A stretch of DNA of 6,681 nt from Caryophanales bacterium UBA1427 (GTDB taxonomy: Bacteria; Bacillota_I; Bacilli_A; ML615J-28; CAG-313): assembly GCA_002329485.1 (NCBI GenBank), contig DCTZ01000016.1:43756-50436 (forward strand). Direction: 5' to 3'. The notes under the pieces were generated by a model. It was not told where the DNA came from and made no database searches. It saw nothing but the letters and a program-made list of their open reading frames with translations. The position numbers and the translations under genes are program-made. Of the stretch, positions 1 to 5,999 are shown piece after piece (position 1 is the first letter of the stretch; each line of letters begins with the position of its first letter).

Positions 1-388
1 AGAAGAAATTCAGAGGATGATTCGGGAAGCCGAAGAAAATGCCGCTGCCGATAAACGGAAGAAAGAAGAAGCCGATTTACGGAACGATGCGGACCAATTG
101 TTGTTTGGGGTTAAAAAATCCCTCAATGATTTGGGCGGCGAAGTAACCGAATCCGAAAAGAAAGAAGTCGAACAGGCTTGCGAAGCGCTTCAAAAAGCTC
201 TTGACGGCAAAGACTTGGACGAAATCAGAAGACGCAAGGAAGAACTGGAAAAAGCCGCTCAAGGCGTAGCCACCAAAGCTTACCAAAAAGCACAACGCGA
301 ATATGAAGCCAAGAATGCACAATCGGGCAAAGACAAAAAAGACGACGACAATGTCGTAAATGCCGATTATGAGGATCTCAATAAATAA
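1..388 (+). CDS. dnaK: Molecular chaperone DnaK (Hsp70), C-terminal fragment
   Basis: This is the 3' end of dnaK, the ATP-driven Hsp70 chaperone that binds unfolded cytosolic polypeptides with DnaJ and GrpE. The frame is open from base 2, so the ATG at 17 is internal (an EEIQRM-type context) and not a start; 128 codons are visible. They match the helical lid of the substrate-binding domain: a charged EAEENAAADKRKKEEADLRN stretch, then the DADQLLF segment, then helices ending in KAYQKAQREYEAKNAQ. An acidic/lysine-rich disordered tail follows, finishing NADYEDLNK, comparable to the usual acidic DnaK C-terminus. The nucleotide-binding domain and peptide-binding beta sandwich lie outside the window. 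dnaJ follows 37 bases downstream with no terminator between them, so the two are probably cotranscribed. Any CIRCE or heat-shock control region would lie upstream and cannot be seen. Confidence 0.96.
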   Translation, partial: EEIQRMIREAEENAAADKRKKEEADLRNDADQLLFGVKKSLNDLGGEVTESEKKEVEQACEALQKALDGKDLDEIRRRKEELEKAAQGVATKAYQKAQREYEAKNAQSGKDKKDDDNVVNADYEDLNK

Positions 389-411
389 GGTTTCGAAAAC
401 TTTATAGAAAC

Positions 412-418
412 GGAGGGG
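412..418 (+). promoter_or_regulatory. Strong ribosome binding site of dnaJ
   Basis: GGAGGGG lies 7 bases before the ATG at 426. It is a near-consensus Shine-Dalgarno sequence and fixes the dnaJ start. It sits in the short dnaK-dnaJ gap, which also holds a weak inverted repeat (GTTTC at 390-394, GAAAC at 407-411) of doubtful meaning. Confidence 0.85.
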
Positions 419-425
419 CCGAACG

Positions 426-1535
426 ATGGCAACTAAACGTGATTATTATGAAATATTAGATGTCCCTAGAAGTGCAAGCGAAGATGAGATAAAAAAAGCG
501 TATCGGACCCTTGCCAAAAAGTATCATCCCGATGTTAGTTCCGAACCTAACGCTACGGAAAAATTCAAGGAAATCCAGGAAGCTTACGAAGTTTTAAGCG
601 ACCCGGTGAAACGTCAAAATTACGACCGTTACGGCCATGAAGACCCGACCATGGGCGGTATGGGAGGTTTCGGCGGTTTCAGCGGCTTTGGCGGCTTCGA
701 GGATATTTTTGCCAATATCTTCGGGGGCGGCCGGCGGTCTGACCCAACCGGTCCGCGCAAAGGTCAAGACTTAAGCATGAACATTACCATCACTTTCGAA
801 GAAGCGGCTTTTGGGGTCAAGAAACCGATTAGCATTACCCGTTATGAGGAATGCAGTACCTGCGGCGGAACCGGCGCCTATTCCCGTCAGGATATTTCGA
901 CCTGTCATCGTTGCGGCGGACGCGGTCGGGTAATTGTCGAACAAGCGACTATTCTTGGTCGGATCCAAACCGAAACAACCTGTTCCGAATGTCGGGGCAC
1001 CGGTCGCAAAATCAGAAGAGCCTGTGACAACTGTCACGGCGCCGGTCGGATGAAAAAAGACGCCACCATCTCGGTCAATATCCCGGCGGGTATCGAAGAC
1101 GATCAAACGATTCGGTTATCCGGTCAGGGGGAAGCCGGTTATAACGGCGGACCGAGCGGCGACTTGTATATCAATGTAACCGTAAAAGAACACGAAATCT
1201 TCGAACGGGACGGTAACGATATCATCCTCCAAATGCCGATTACCTTCAGTCAAGCGGCTTTGGGGGCCACTTTGGAAGTCAAAACGCTTTATGGCATGGT
1301 GGCTTTGAAAATTCCGCCTGGAACGCAAACCGGAACGAAGTTTAAGTTGACCGGAAAAGGCATTTCCAGCCAGACCACCGGTAGGACCGGAAATCAGTAT
1401 GTCGTTGTTACGGTTGTCACTCCGACAAAATTAACCAATGATCAAAAAGAACTGTTCCAAAAATTAAGCAAAACCGACGAAACTGCCGGCAGCAAGTGGT
1501 CCGAGCGGATTAAGCGTTTCTTTACTTCCAAATAA
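426..1535 (+). CDS. dnaJ: Co-chaperone DnaJ (Hsp40, type I)
   Basis: DnaJ delivers unfolded clients to DnaK and stimulates its ATPase in the cytosol. The 369-residue length is normal for the family. Domains in order: J domain about 1-70 with the essential HPD at 34-36; a Gly/Phe-rich linker about 76-102, including the FEDIF segment at 91-95; a zinc-finger domain with all four CxxCxGxG repeats, starting at Cys143 (CSTCGGTG), Cys160 (CHRCGGRG), Cys186 (CSECRGTG) and Cys200 (CDNCHGAG); then the C-terminal substrate-binding beta domains, with a NIPAGIEDDQTIRLSGQGEAG-type region and a second PPGTQTGTKFKL segment. All eight zinc ligands are present, so this is a complete class A protein. The ATG at 426 has a strong upstream Shine-Dalgarno site. 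It follows dnaK by 37 bases and is followed by a hairpin terminator, so it ends the chaperone operon. Confidence 0.98.
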   Translation: MATKRDYYEILDVPRSASEDEIKKAYRTLAKKYHPDVSSEPNATEKFKEIQEAYEVLSDPVKRQNYDRYGHEDPTMGGMGGFGGFSGFGGFEDIFANIFGGGRRSDPTGPRKGQDLSMNITITFEEAAFGVKKPISITRYEECSTCGGTGAYSRQDISTCHRCGGRGRVIVEQATILGRIQTETTCSECRGTGRKIRRACDNCHGAGRMKKDATISVNIPAGIEDDQTIRLSGQGEAGYNGGPSGDLYINVTVKEHEIFERDGNDIILQMPITFSQAALGATLEVKTLYGMVALKIPPGTQTGTKFKLTGKGISSQTTGRTGNQYVVVTVVTPTKLTNDQKELFQKLSKTDETAGSKWSERIKRFFTSK

Positions 1536-1555
1536 AACTAGCAAGTTATCCATTT

Positions 1556-1586
1556 GAGTCTAAAGTTAACCTTTAGGCTCTTTTTT
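1556..1586 (+). terminator. Rho-independent terminator after dnaJ
   Basis: A 10-bp stem is formed by GAGTCTAAAG (1556-1565) and CTTTAGGCTC (1571-1580), with one G-T wobble and a five-base loop, followed directly by six T residues (1581-1586). It lies 21 bases after the dnaJ stop and separates the chaperone genes from the rsmE operon. Confidence 0.9.
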
Positions 1587-1607
1587 ATCGGTGAAAGTGT
1601 AAAATAA

Positions 1608-1636
1608 GTGATTAATTTGGCCGAATATGGTACAAT
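1608..1636 (+). promoter_or_regulatory. Probable sigma-A promoter with extended -10 for the rsmE operon
   Basis: TGGTACAAT at 1628-1636 is an extended -10 (TGn plus TACAAT, one mismatch from TATAAT). The hexamer 17 bases upstream (GTGATT, 1608-1613) is only a poor -35, as is common for extended -10 promoters. It lies just after the dnaJ terminator and before rsmE. Predicted transcription would start near 1643, giving a leader of about 20 bases to the ATG at 1663. No operator is visible. Confidence 0.7.
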
Positions 1637-1645
1637 AATTAAATA

Positions 1646-1651
1646 AAAGGA
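1646..1651 (+). promoter_or_regulatory. Ribosome binding site that decides the rsmE start
   Basis: AAAGGA directly abuts or overlaps the upstream ATG at 1651, so it cannot serve that codon. It is 11 bases before the ATG at 1663, a rather long but workable spacing. This favours 1663 as the real start. Confidence 0.55.
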
Positions 1652-1662
1652 TGAATGATGTT

Positions 1663-2406
1663 ATGCAACGTTACTTTGTTGACCAAATAAACCTTGATGA
1701 AAAAAGAGCTGTCCTGCTGCCAAGCGATGCTTATCATGTCCAAAAAGTGATGCGAATGAAATTAAACGATTCCGTCATCGTTTGCCATGAAAAAGCGGGA
1801 ACCTTCTTGGGAAAGCTGATTAAGCTTTCACCAAACGAAGCGGTCGTGGAATTAATCGACAAAATCGAAGAAAACAACGAACTTCCCCTTGATGTAACGA
1901 TTGCCCATGGTTTGGTTCGCCGGGAAAAGATGGAGTTCGTCATCGAAACTTGCGCAGCCCTTGGTGCTTATGCGTATGTTCCGGTTTTTATGAACCGTTC
2001 CACCGCAAAATGGCAGGAAGAAAAAGGCGACAAAAAGGAAGCCCGGATTGCTAAAATCATCAAAGAAGCTTCGGAACAATCTCATCGCAATCGTCTGATG
2101 AAGTTTTATAAACCGCTGACCATCCCGGAATTAATCCAGGCAAAAGCCGAGTTTGATTTGTGCCTTTTTGCCTACGAAGATACCCCGTCCGACGATGCCA
2201 ATCTGAAAAAAGCACTGTCGCAGGAAAATTGCCGAAAATTGTTGGTTTTGTTTGGACCGGAAGGCGGATTTGATTCAAAGGAAACGGAAATGCTAAAAAA
2301 CGCGGGCTTTATTCCGGTTACCTTAGGCAAACGGATTCTTAGAACCGAGCTTGCGCCTTTATATTTATTAAGTACCATCGGTTATCAGAAAGAGTTAAAA
2401 GCATGA
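1663..2406 (+). CDS. rsmE: 16S rRNA (uracil1498-N3)-methyltransferase RsmE
   Basis: RsmE (YqeU in Bacillus) is a SPOUT-class, SAM-dependent enzyme that methylates N3 of U1498 in helix 44 of 16S rRNA on the 30S subunit. From the chosen start it has 247 residues, a usual family length. An N-terminal PUA-like substrate-binding region begins with MQRYFV, the characteristic family start. The catalytic domain shows EQSHRNR in mid-protein, then the SAM-binding GPEGGF at 198-203 and the knot motif LGKRILRTE ending at Glu229. One oddity: RTE is followed by Leu-Ala, where most members have Thr-Ala. The in-frame ATG at 1651 would add four residues (MNDV) but leaves no room for a ribosome site. The gene begins the second operon, and its TGA stop overlaps the mtaB ATG by four bases. 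In Bacillus prmA sits between dnaJ and rsmE; here it is absent. Confidence 0.95.
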   Translation: MQRYFVDQINLDEKRAVLLPSDAYHVQKVMRMKLNDSVIVCHEKAGTFLGKLIKLSPNEAVVELIDKIEENNELPLDVTIAHGLVRREKMEFVIETCAALGAYAYVPVFMNRSTAKWQEEKGDKKEARIAKIIKEASEQSHRNRLMKFYKPLTIPELIQAKAEFDLCLFAYEDTPSDDANLKKALSQENCRKLLVLFGPEGGFDSKETEMLKNAGFIPVTLGKRILRTELAPLYLLSTIGYQKELKA

Positions 2407-3764
2407 ATGAAGTAAAAACAGAAAAAAGGACCCTGAAATTTAAAATCCATACTTTGGGTTGCAAAGTTAATTTATATGAATCGGAAGCCGTAAGTTCCCA
2501 ATTGGTGGAAGCGGGTTGGCTTTGGACCGATAACGACGAAGAAGCCGATGTGCAGATTATCAATACTTGCACGGTGACTAGAACTTCCGATGCCAAAAGC
2601 CGGAAGTTGATTCGCTCTTTGGTTCGCAAGAACCCTTCCTCAATCCTAGTCGTTATGGGCTGCTATTCGCAGATTGCCCCAGATGAAGTCATGGCCATTG
2701 AAGGTGTCGATATAGTGCTGGGCAGCAGCGGCAAAAGCAAAATAATCGATTACGTAACGGATTTCCGAAAGACCGGCATCAAGCGTCAATACTTAAAATC
2801 GGCGGAAGAATATCAGACTTTCGAAGAATTGAAAATGGGTCGGTTGCAAAAACATACCCGCGGGTTTATCAAAATTCAGGACGGATGCGAAAATTTCTGC
2901 AGTTACTGTCTGATTCCTTATGCCCGGGGGCCGATTCGCAGCCGCGACAAACAAAGCGTTTTGGCCGAAATCAAAAATTTGGTCGATAGCGGGGTCAAAG
3001 AAATTATCCTGTCGGGAATCAATACCGGTACTTACGGTAAAGACCTTGGCAATGTCACTTTGGCCGAATTGGTGGACGAAATCCTTTCGACATATCCCCA
3101 ACTGGACCGTCTGCGTTTATCTTCCATCGAATTAAAGGAAGTAACCGACGAATTGTTGGTTTTGTTTGCCAAATATCCCGACCGTATGGCCAAACATTTG
3201 CATATTCCGCTTCAGGCCGGATCGAATACCGTTTTGCAACGGATGAACCGCCGGTATACTACCGAGGAATACGAAAACCGGATTAACGAAATTCGTTCCT
3301 TGGTTCCGGATATTGCCATTACCACCGATTGTCTGGCGGGGTTTGTGGGCGAAACCGAAGCCGAACACCAGGAAGCCCTTGATTTTATTAACCGAATCGG
3401 TTTTGCGCAAATGCATATTTTCCCGTATTCCCGTCGCAAAGGAACCAAAGCGGACTCCTTAAACGGGCATTTGCCGCCGGAAACAATCGAAGCAAGAACC
3501 AGAACTTTGTTGAAACTGAGCAGTGCGTTGAAACAGGAATATCAGGAACGGTTTATCGGTTCGATCCAAACGGTTTTGTTCGAAAACCAAAAACAGGGAT
3601 TATGGCGCGGTTATACCTCAAACTACATCGAAGTATTTGTGAGGGACGAAAACGACTTAAACAATCTGTTGGTTCCTGTCAAACTGGAAAAAATCGTCAA
3701 TGGTCAGGTCATTGGCCAAGTAATGGGAGGTGTTGATGATGGCATTCACGGATTATCAATTTAA
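2403..3764 (+). CDS. mtaB: tRNA (N6-threonylcarbamoyladenosine37-C2)-methylthiotransferase MtaB
   Basis: MtaB (YqeV in Bacillus) is a radical-SAM enzyme with two iron-sulfur clusters that converts t6A37 to ms2t6A37 in ANN-decoding tRNAs, improving decoding accuracy. The protein has 453 residues, close to the family norm. The N-terminal methylthiotransferase domain carries its three cluster ligands at Cys20 (LGCKVN), Cys56 (INTCTVT) and Cys87 (GCYSQ). The radical-SAM cluster motif CxxxCxxC is at Cys162, Cys166 and Cys169, followed by IPYARGPIRSR. That sequence, together with CKVN, distinguishes MtaB from MiaB and RimO. The C-terminal 70 or so residues fit a TRAM RNA-binding domain. The ATG overlaps the rsmE stop (ATGA), and a weak AGAAAGAG lies 8 bases upstream, suggesting coupled translation. 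Its 3' end overlaps the start of the helicase gene by about 26 bases. Confidence 0.96.
   Translation: MNEVKTEKRTLKFKIHTLGCKVNLYESEAVSSQLVEAGWLWTDNDEEADVQIINTCTVTRTSDAKSRKLIRSLVRKNPSSILVVMGCYSQIAPDEVMAIEGVDIVLGSSGKSKIIDYVTDFRKTGIKRQYLKSAEEYQTFEELKMGRLQKHTRGFIKIQDGCENFCSYCLIPYARGPIRSRDKQSVLAEIKNLVDSGVKEIILSGINTGTYGKDLGNVTLAELVDEILSTYPQLDRLRLSSIELKEVTDELLVLFAKYPDRMAKHLHIPLQAGSNTVLQRMNRRYTTEEYENRINEIRSLVPDIAITTDCLAGFVGETEAEHQEALDFINRIGFAQMHIFPYSRRKGTKADSLNGHLPPETIEARTRTLLKLSSALKQEYQERFIGSIQTVLFENQKQGLWRGYTSNYIEVFVRDENDLNNLLVPVKLEKIVNGQVIGQVMGGVDDGIHGLSI
3725..3732 (+). promoter_or_regulatory. Ribosome binding site of the helicase gene, inside mtaB
   Basis: GGGAGGTG lies within the last codons of mtaB. 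It is 8 bases (counting from GGGAGG) before the ATG at 3739 and 5 before the ATG at 3736. It overlaps the possible GTG at 3730, which it therefore cannot serve. This places the helicase start at 3739 or 3736. Confidence 0.8.
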
Positions 3765-5058
3765 ACCTTTTATCAATCAGACCCTGAAAGATATCGGTTT
3801 TTCGGAAGAAACCAAAGTCCAAAAAGCCGTACTTGAACGTGCTTTGAAAGGGGAGAATTTGGTCGTCGAAAGCGCCACCGGAAGCGGAAAAACCCACGCT
3901 TTTCTGCTACCTATAATGCAGCGAATCGATGTCGCGAAACCTCTCGTACAAGCCTTAATCTTGTCGCCTACGCGCGAACTGGCGATGCAATTGTATGAAG
4001 TGGCAGGCAAATTCCAGAAAAATAAACCCGAGTTGGATATTCGCCTGGCTATCGGCGGAACAAACCGGGATCAGGAAATCAAACGGTTCGAAACGGTTCA
4101 ACCTCATATCGTAATCGGGACTGTCGGACGCATCCGCGATTTGGCAATTGCGACCAATGTCCTGAAAATCTATACTTCGCAAATCGTGGTTATCGACGAA
4201 GCGGATATGGTTTTGGACGGCAAGGATTTGGAAGAAGTGGACCAGGTTTTGGCGGCAATTCCCAAACCCCAATTCATGCTTTTCAGCGCCACCATTCCCA
4301 AACCGATGCGCCATTTTATGAACCGTTATTTAGAAGGCGTAAAAGAAATCGTCATCGGCGAGCCGCAACTGACCAAGGGAACAATCGAACATCTCTTTAT
4401 TCCTACCAAAGCTAAAAGCAAAGAAGAAGTCTTGCTTTCGCTTTTGAAAATCATCAATCCGTTTTTGGCTTTGATTTTTGTCAATAAAGTCGAAGATGTC
4501 GATCCCCTTGCCAAGTATATCGCATCTCACGGTTACGAAGTCGGTGTTATCCACGGCGACTTGGATGACCGCACCCGGCGTCAGACTTTAAGAAGAATCA
4601 AAGACTTGCATTATCAGTATGTGGTGGCTTCCGATATCGCATCCCGCGGGATAGATATCGAAGGCGTCAGCCATGTCATCAATTTCGATTTGCCGCAGGA
4701 CATCGAGTTTTATGTTCACCGCACCGGTCGGACAGCCCGTTTTGAAATGAGAGGTCAGGCCATCAGTTTATACGATTACGATGACGAAAAATACGTAAAC
4801 GAACTGAAGAAAAAAGGCTTGAATCCGGTTTTTGTGAAAATAACCGACCAAGGTTTGGAACCGACAGTCCTCAAAGAACGCAAACCCCTCGGAAAAATCA
4901 AACAAATCGAGACGATGATTCATGCCAAAACCCCAATGCCGAAAAAGGTCAAACCGGGATATAAAAAGAAACGGAAAGAAAAAATTGAAAAAGAAATTCG
5001 CACCCTTAAGCGCGAATATGTAAGCAGTATTTATAGGAAGAAAAAGAAATATGAATAA
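3739..5058 (+). CDS. cshB: DEAD-box ATP-dependent RNA helicase, CshB-like
   Basis: This is a cytosolic RNA helicase of the superfamily 2 DEAD-box class, which uses ATP to remodel RNA duplexes in ribosome assembly, cold adaptation or RNA decay. Numbering from 3739 gives 439 residues, about the length of Bacillus CshB. Motifs in order: Q-motif region near the N-terminus (QFKPF ... KVQKA); Walker A/motif I SATGSGKT 45-52; PTRELAMQ (Ia); GG and TVGR 128-131 (Ib, usually TPGR); DEAD 153-156; SAT 183-185; ASDIASRGIDI (V); HRTGRTAR 327-334 (VI). The last 50 or so residues are a lysine/arginine-rich tail that probably binds RNA. All ATPase residues are intact. The assignment to CshB rests on length, the motif VI surroundings and the adjacency to nfo, as in B. 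subtilis cshB-nfo; another DEAD-box subgroup is possible. The start at 3739 is favoured by the ribosome site; 3736 differs by one residue. Confidence 0.9.
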   Translation: MAFTDYQFKPFINQTLKDIGFSEETKVQKAVLERALKGENLVVESATGSGKTHAFLLPIMQRIDVAKPLVQALILSPTRELAMQLYEVAGKFQKNKPELDIRLAIGGTNRDQEIKRFETVQPHIVIGTVGRIRDLAIATNVLKIYTSQIVVIDEADMVLDGKDLEEVDQVLAAIPKPQFMLFSATIPKPMRHFMNRYLEGVKEIVIGEPQLTKGTIEHLFIPTKAKSKEEVLLSLLKIINPFLALIFVNKVEDVDPLAKYIASHGYEVGVIHGDLDDRTRRQTLRRIKDLHYQYVVASDIASRGIDIEGVSHVINFDLPQDIEFYVHRTGRTARFEMRGQAISLYDYDDEKYVNELKKKGLNPVFVKITDQGLEPTVLKERKPLGKIKQIETMIHAKTPMPKKVKPGYKKKRKEKIEKEIRTLKREYVSSIYRKKKKYE

Positions 5059-5968
5059 GCAATTGAAAATAGGTTCACATGTCGAAAATAGCGGCGCCTG
5101 GATGTTGTTGGGAAGTGTCAGAGAAACAGTAGCCAACGGCGCCAACGCGATGATGTTTTATTTGGGGGCTCCCCAAAACACTTACCGAAAACCCGCAAGC
5201 GAACTGAAAATCGAAGAAATGCATGAAGCGATGGCTAAGCACGGTTTATTGCTGGACGATGTTGTCGTGCATGCGCCTTATATCGTCAATCTTGCGCAAA
5301 GCGACGATGCCAAATGGCAGTTTGCCATCGATTTTCTGACGAACGAAGTGCGTCTTGCTTCAATTGTCAAAGCCAAATATCTGGTGATTCATCCCGGAGC
5401 GCATGTCGGAATGGGAGTCGAATACGGTTTGAAAAGGATTGCGGAAGGGGTAAAGAAAATCATTGCCAATACCCCCGAATCCAATGTGGTGATTTTGCTC
5501 GAAACGATGGCGGGAAAAGGAACGGAATGCGGGAAGACTTTTGCGGAAATCAAAACGATGCTCGATTTAATTGATTGTCCCGACCGGACCGGTGTCTGTC
5601 TTGATACCTGTCATATCCATGATGCCGGATACGATATCATCAACGATTACGAAGGAGTTAAGCAAGAGTTTGACTCTGTCGTCGGTTTGGACAAAATCAA
5701 AGTCATTCATCTCAATGATTCGAAAAATGTCAAAGGTGCCAAAAAAGACCGGCACGAAAATATCGGTTTCGGAATGATCGGTTTTGATACCCTCATGAAA
5801 GTCGTCTATGACGAAACATTCCAAGATATCCCAAAGATTTTGGAAACGCCGTATGTCGAAACAACCAACGGCACCGAAGTTTCGCCTTATCGGGCCGAGA
5901 TTGCGATGATCAAAGCCAAAACTTTTAATCCTGCCTTGCTGGAAGAATTAGCCAAAGCAGCCATCTGA
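5051..5968 (+). CDS. nfo: Endonuclease IV (AP endonuclease, Nfo)
   Basis: Endonuclease IV cuts DNA 5' of abasic sites and removes blocked 3' ends in base excision repair. It is a trinuclear-zinc TIM-barrel enzyme. The 305-residue protein is slightly longer than most members, with a short C-terminal extension. The start MNKQLKIGSHVENSG matches the family opening, and GAPQNTYRK follows. All nine expected metal ligands are visible: His74 (VVHAPY), His114 (IHPGAH), Glu151 (LLETMAG), Asp185 and His188 (DTCHIHDAGYD), His220 (IHLNDSK), Asp233 and His235 (DRHENIG), and Glu265 (LETPY). The enzyme should be active. The ATG overlaps the helicase stop by eight bases, and AGGAAG (5035-5040) lies 10 bases upstream. 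It is the last gene of the operon and is followed immediately by a hairpin terminator. Helicase-nfo adjacency is also found in Bacillus. Confidence 0.97.
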   Translation: MNKQLKIGSHVENSGAWMLLGSVRETVANGANAMMFYLGAPQNTYRKPASELKIEEMHEAMAKHGLLLDDVVVHAPYIVNLAQSDDAKWQFAIDFLTNEVRLASIVKAKYLVIHPGAHVGMGVEYGLKRIAEGVKKIIANTPESNVVILLETMAGKGTECGKTFAEIKTMLDLIDCPDRTGVCLDTCHIHDAGYDIINDYEGVKQEFDSVVGLDKIKVIHLNDSKNVKGAKKDRHENIGFGMIGFDTLMKVVYDETFQDIPKILETPYVETTNGTEVSPYRAEIAMIKAKTFNPALLEELAKAAI

Positions 5969-5971
5969 AAA

Positions 5972-5999
5972 AAAATGAGGAAAGCAATTTCCTCATTTT
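5972..5999. terminator. Bidirectional terminator between nfo and ispG
   Basis: A perfect 12-bp stem is formed by AAAATGAGGAAA (5972-5983) and TTTCCTCATTTT (5988-5999) with a GCAA loop. Eight A residues at 5968-5975 become a long U-tract for minus-strand transcripts, so it is strongest for ispG; on the plus strand only four T residues follow the core stem. It lies between convergent genes: it begins three bases after the nfo stop and overlaps the ispG stop codon by two bases. Confidence 0.88.

Noticed and set aside
17..388. A separate 123-residue protein starting at the ATG at 17
   Set aside because: The frame is open to the left edge, and the residues before this Met fit the DnaK lid, so the Met is internal.
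390..411. Inverted repeat GTTTC/GAAAC between dnaK and dnaJ as a terminator or attenuator
   Set aside because: Only a 5-bp AT-rich stem with a 12-base loop and no T-tract; too weak to call.
654..698. Short tandem-like GGC/GGT-TTC repeats in dnaJ
   Set aside because: They encode the normal Gly/Phe-rich linker of type I DnaJ.
771..1106. Minus-strand open frame of 111 codons within dnaJ
   Set aside because: It is a shadow of the zinc-finger coding region with no ribosome site and no recognisable protein.
2404..2406. Possible UGA recoding, as in some mollicutes
   Set aside because: TGA ends rsmE and nfo at the expected family lengths, and tryptophans are encoded by TGG, so UGA is a normal stop.
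4258..4304. Direct repeat ATTCCCAAACC at 4258-4268 and 4294-4304
   Set aside because: Both copies encode Ile-Pro-Lys-Pro in the helicase frame. Two short copies within coding sequence are explained by the protein.
4768..5145. Minus-strand Phe-rich open frame of 125 codons, apparently hydrophobic
   Set aside because: It is the complement of the lysine-rich helicase tail: AAA/AAG/GAA codons read as TTT/CTT/TTC on the other strand. Its membrane-like look is an artefact.
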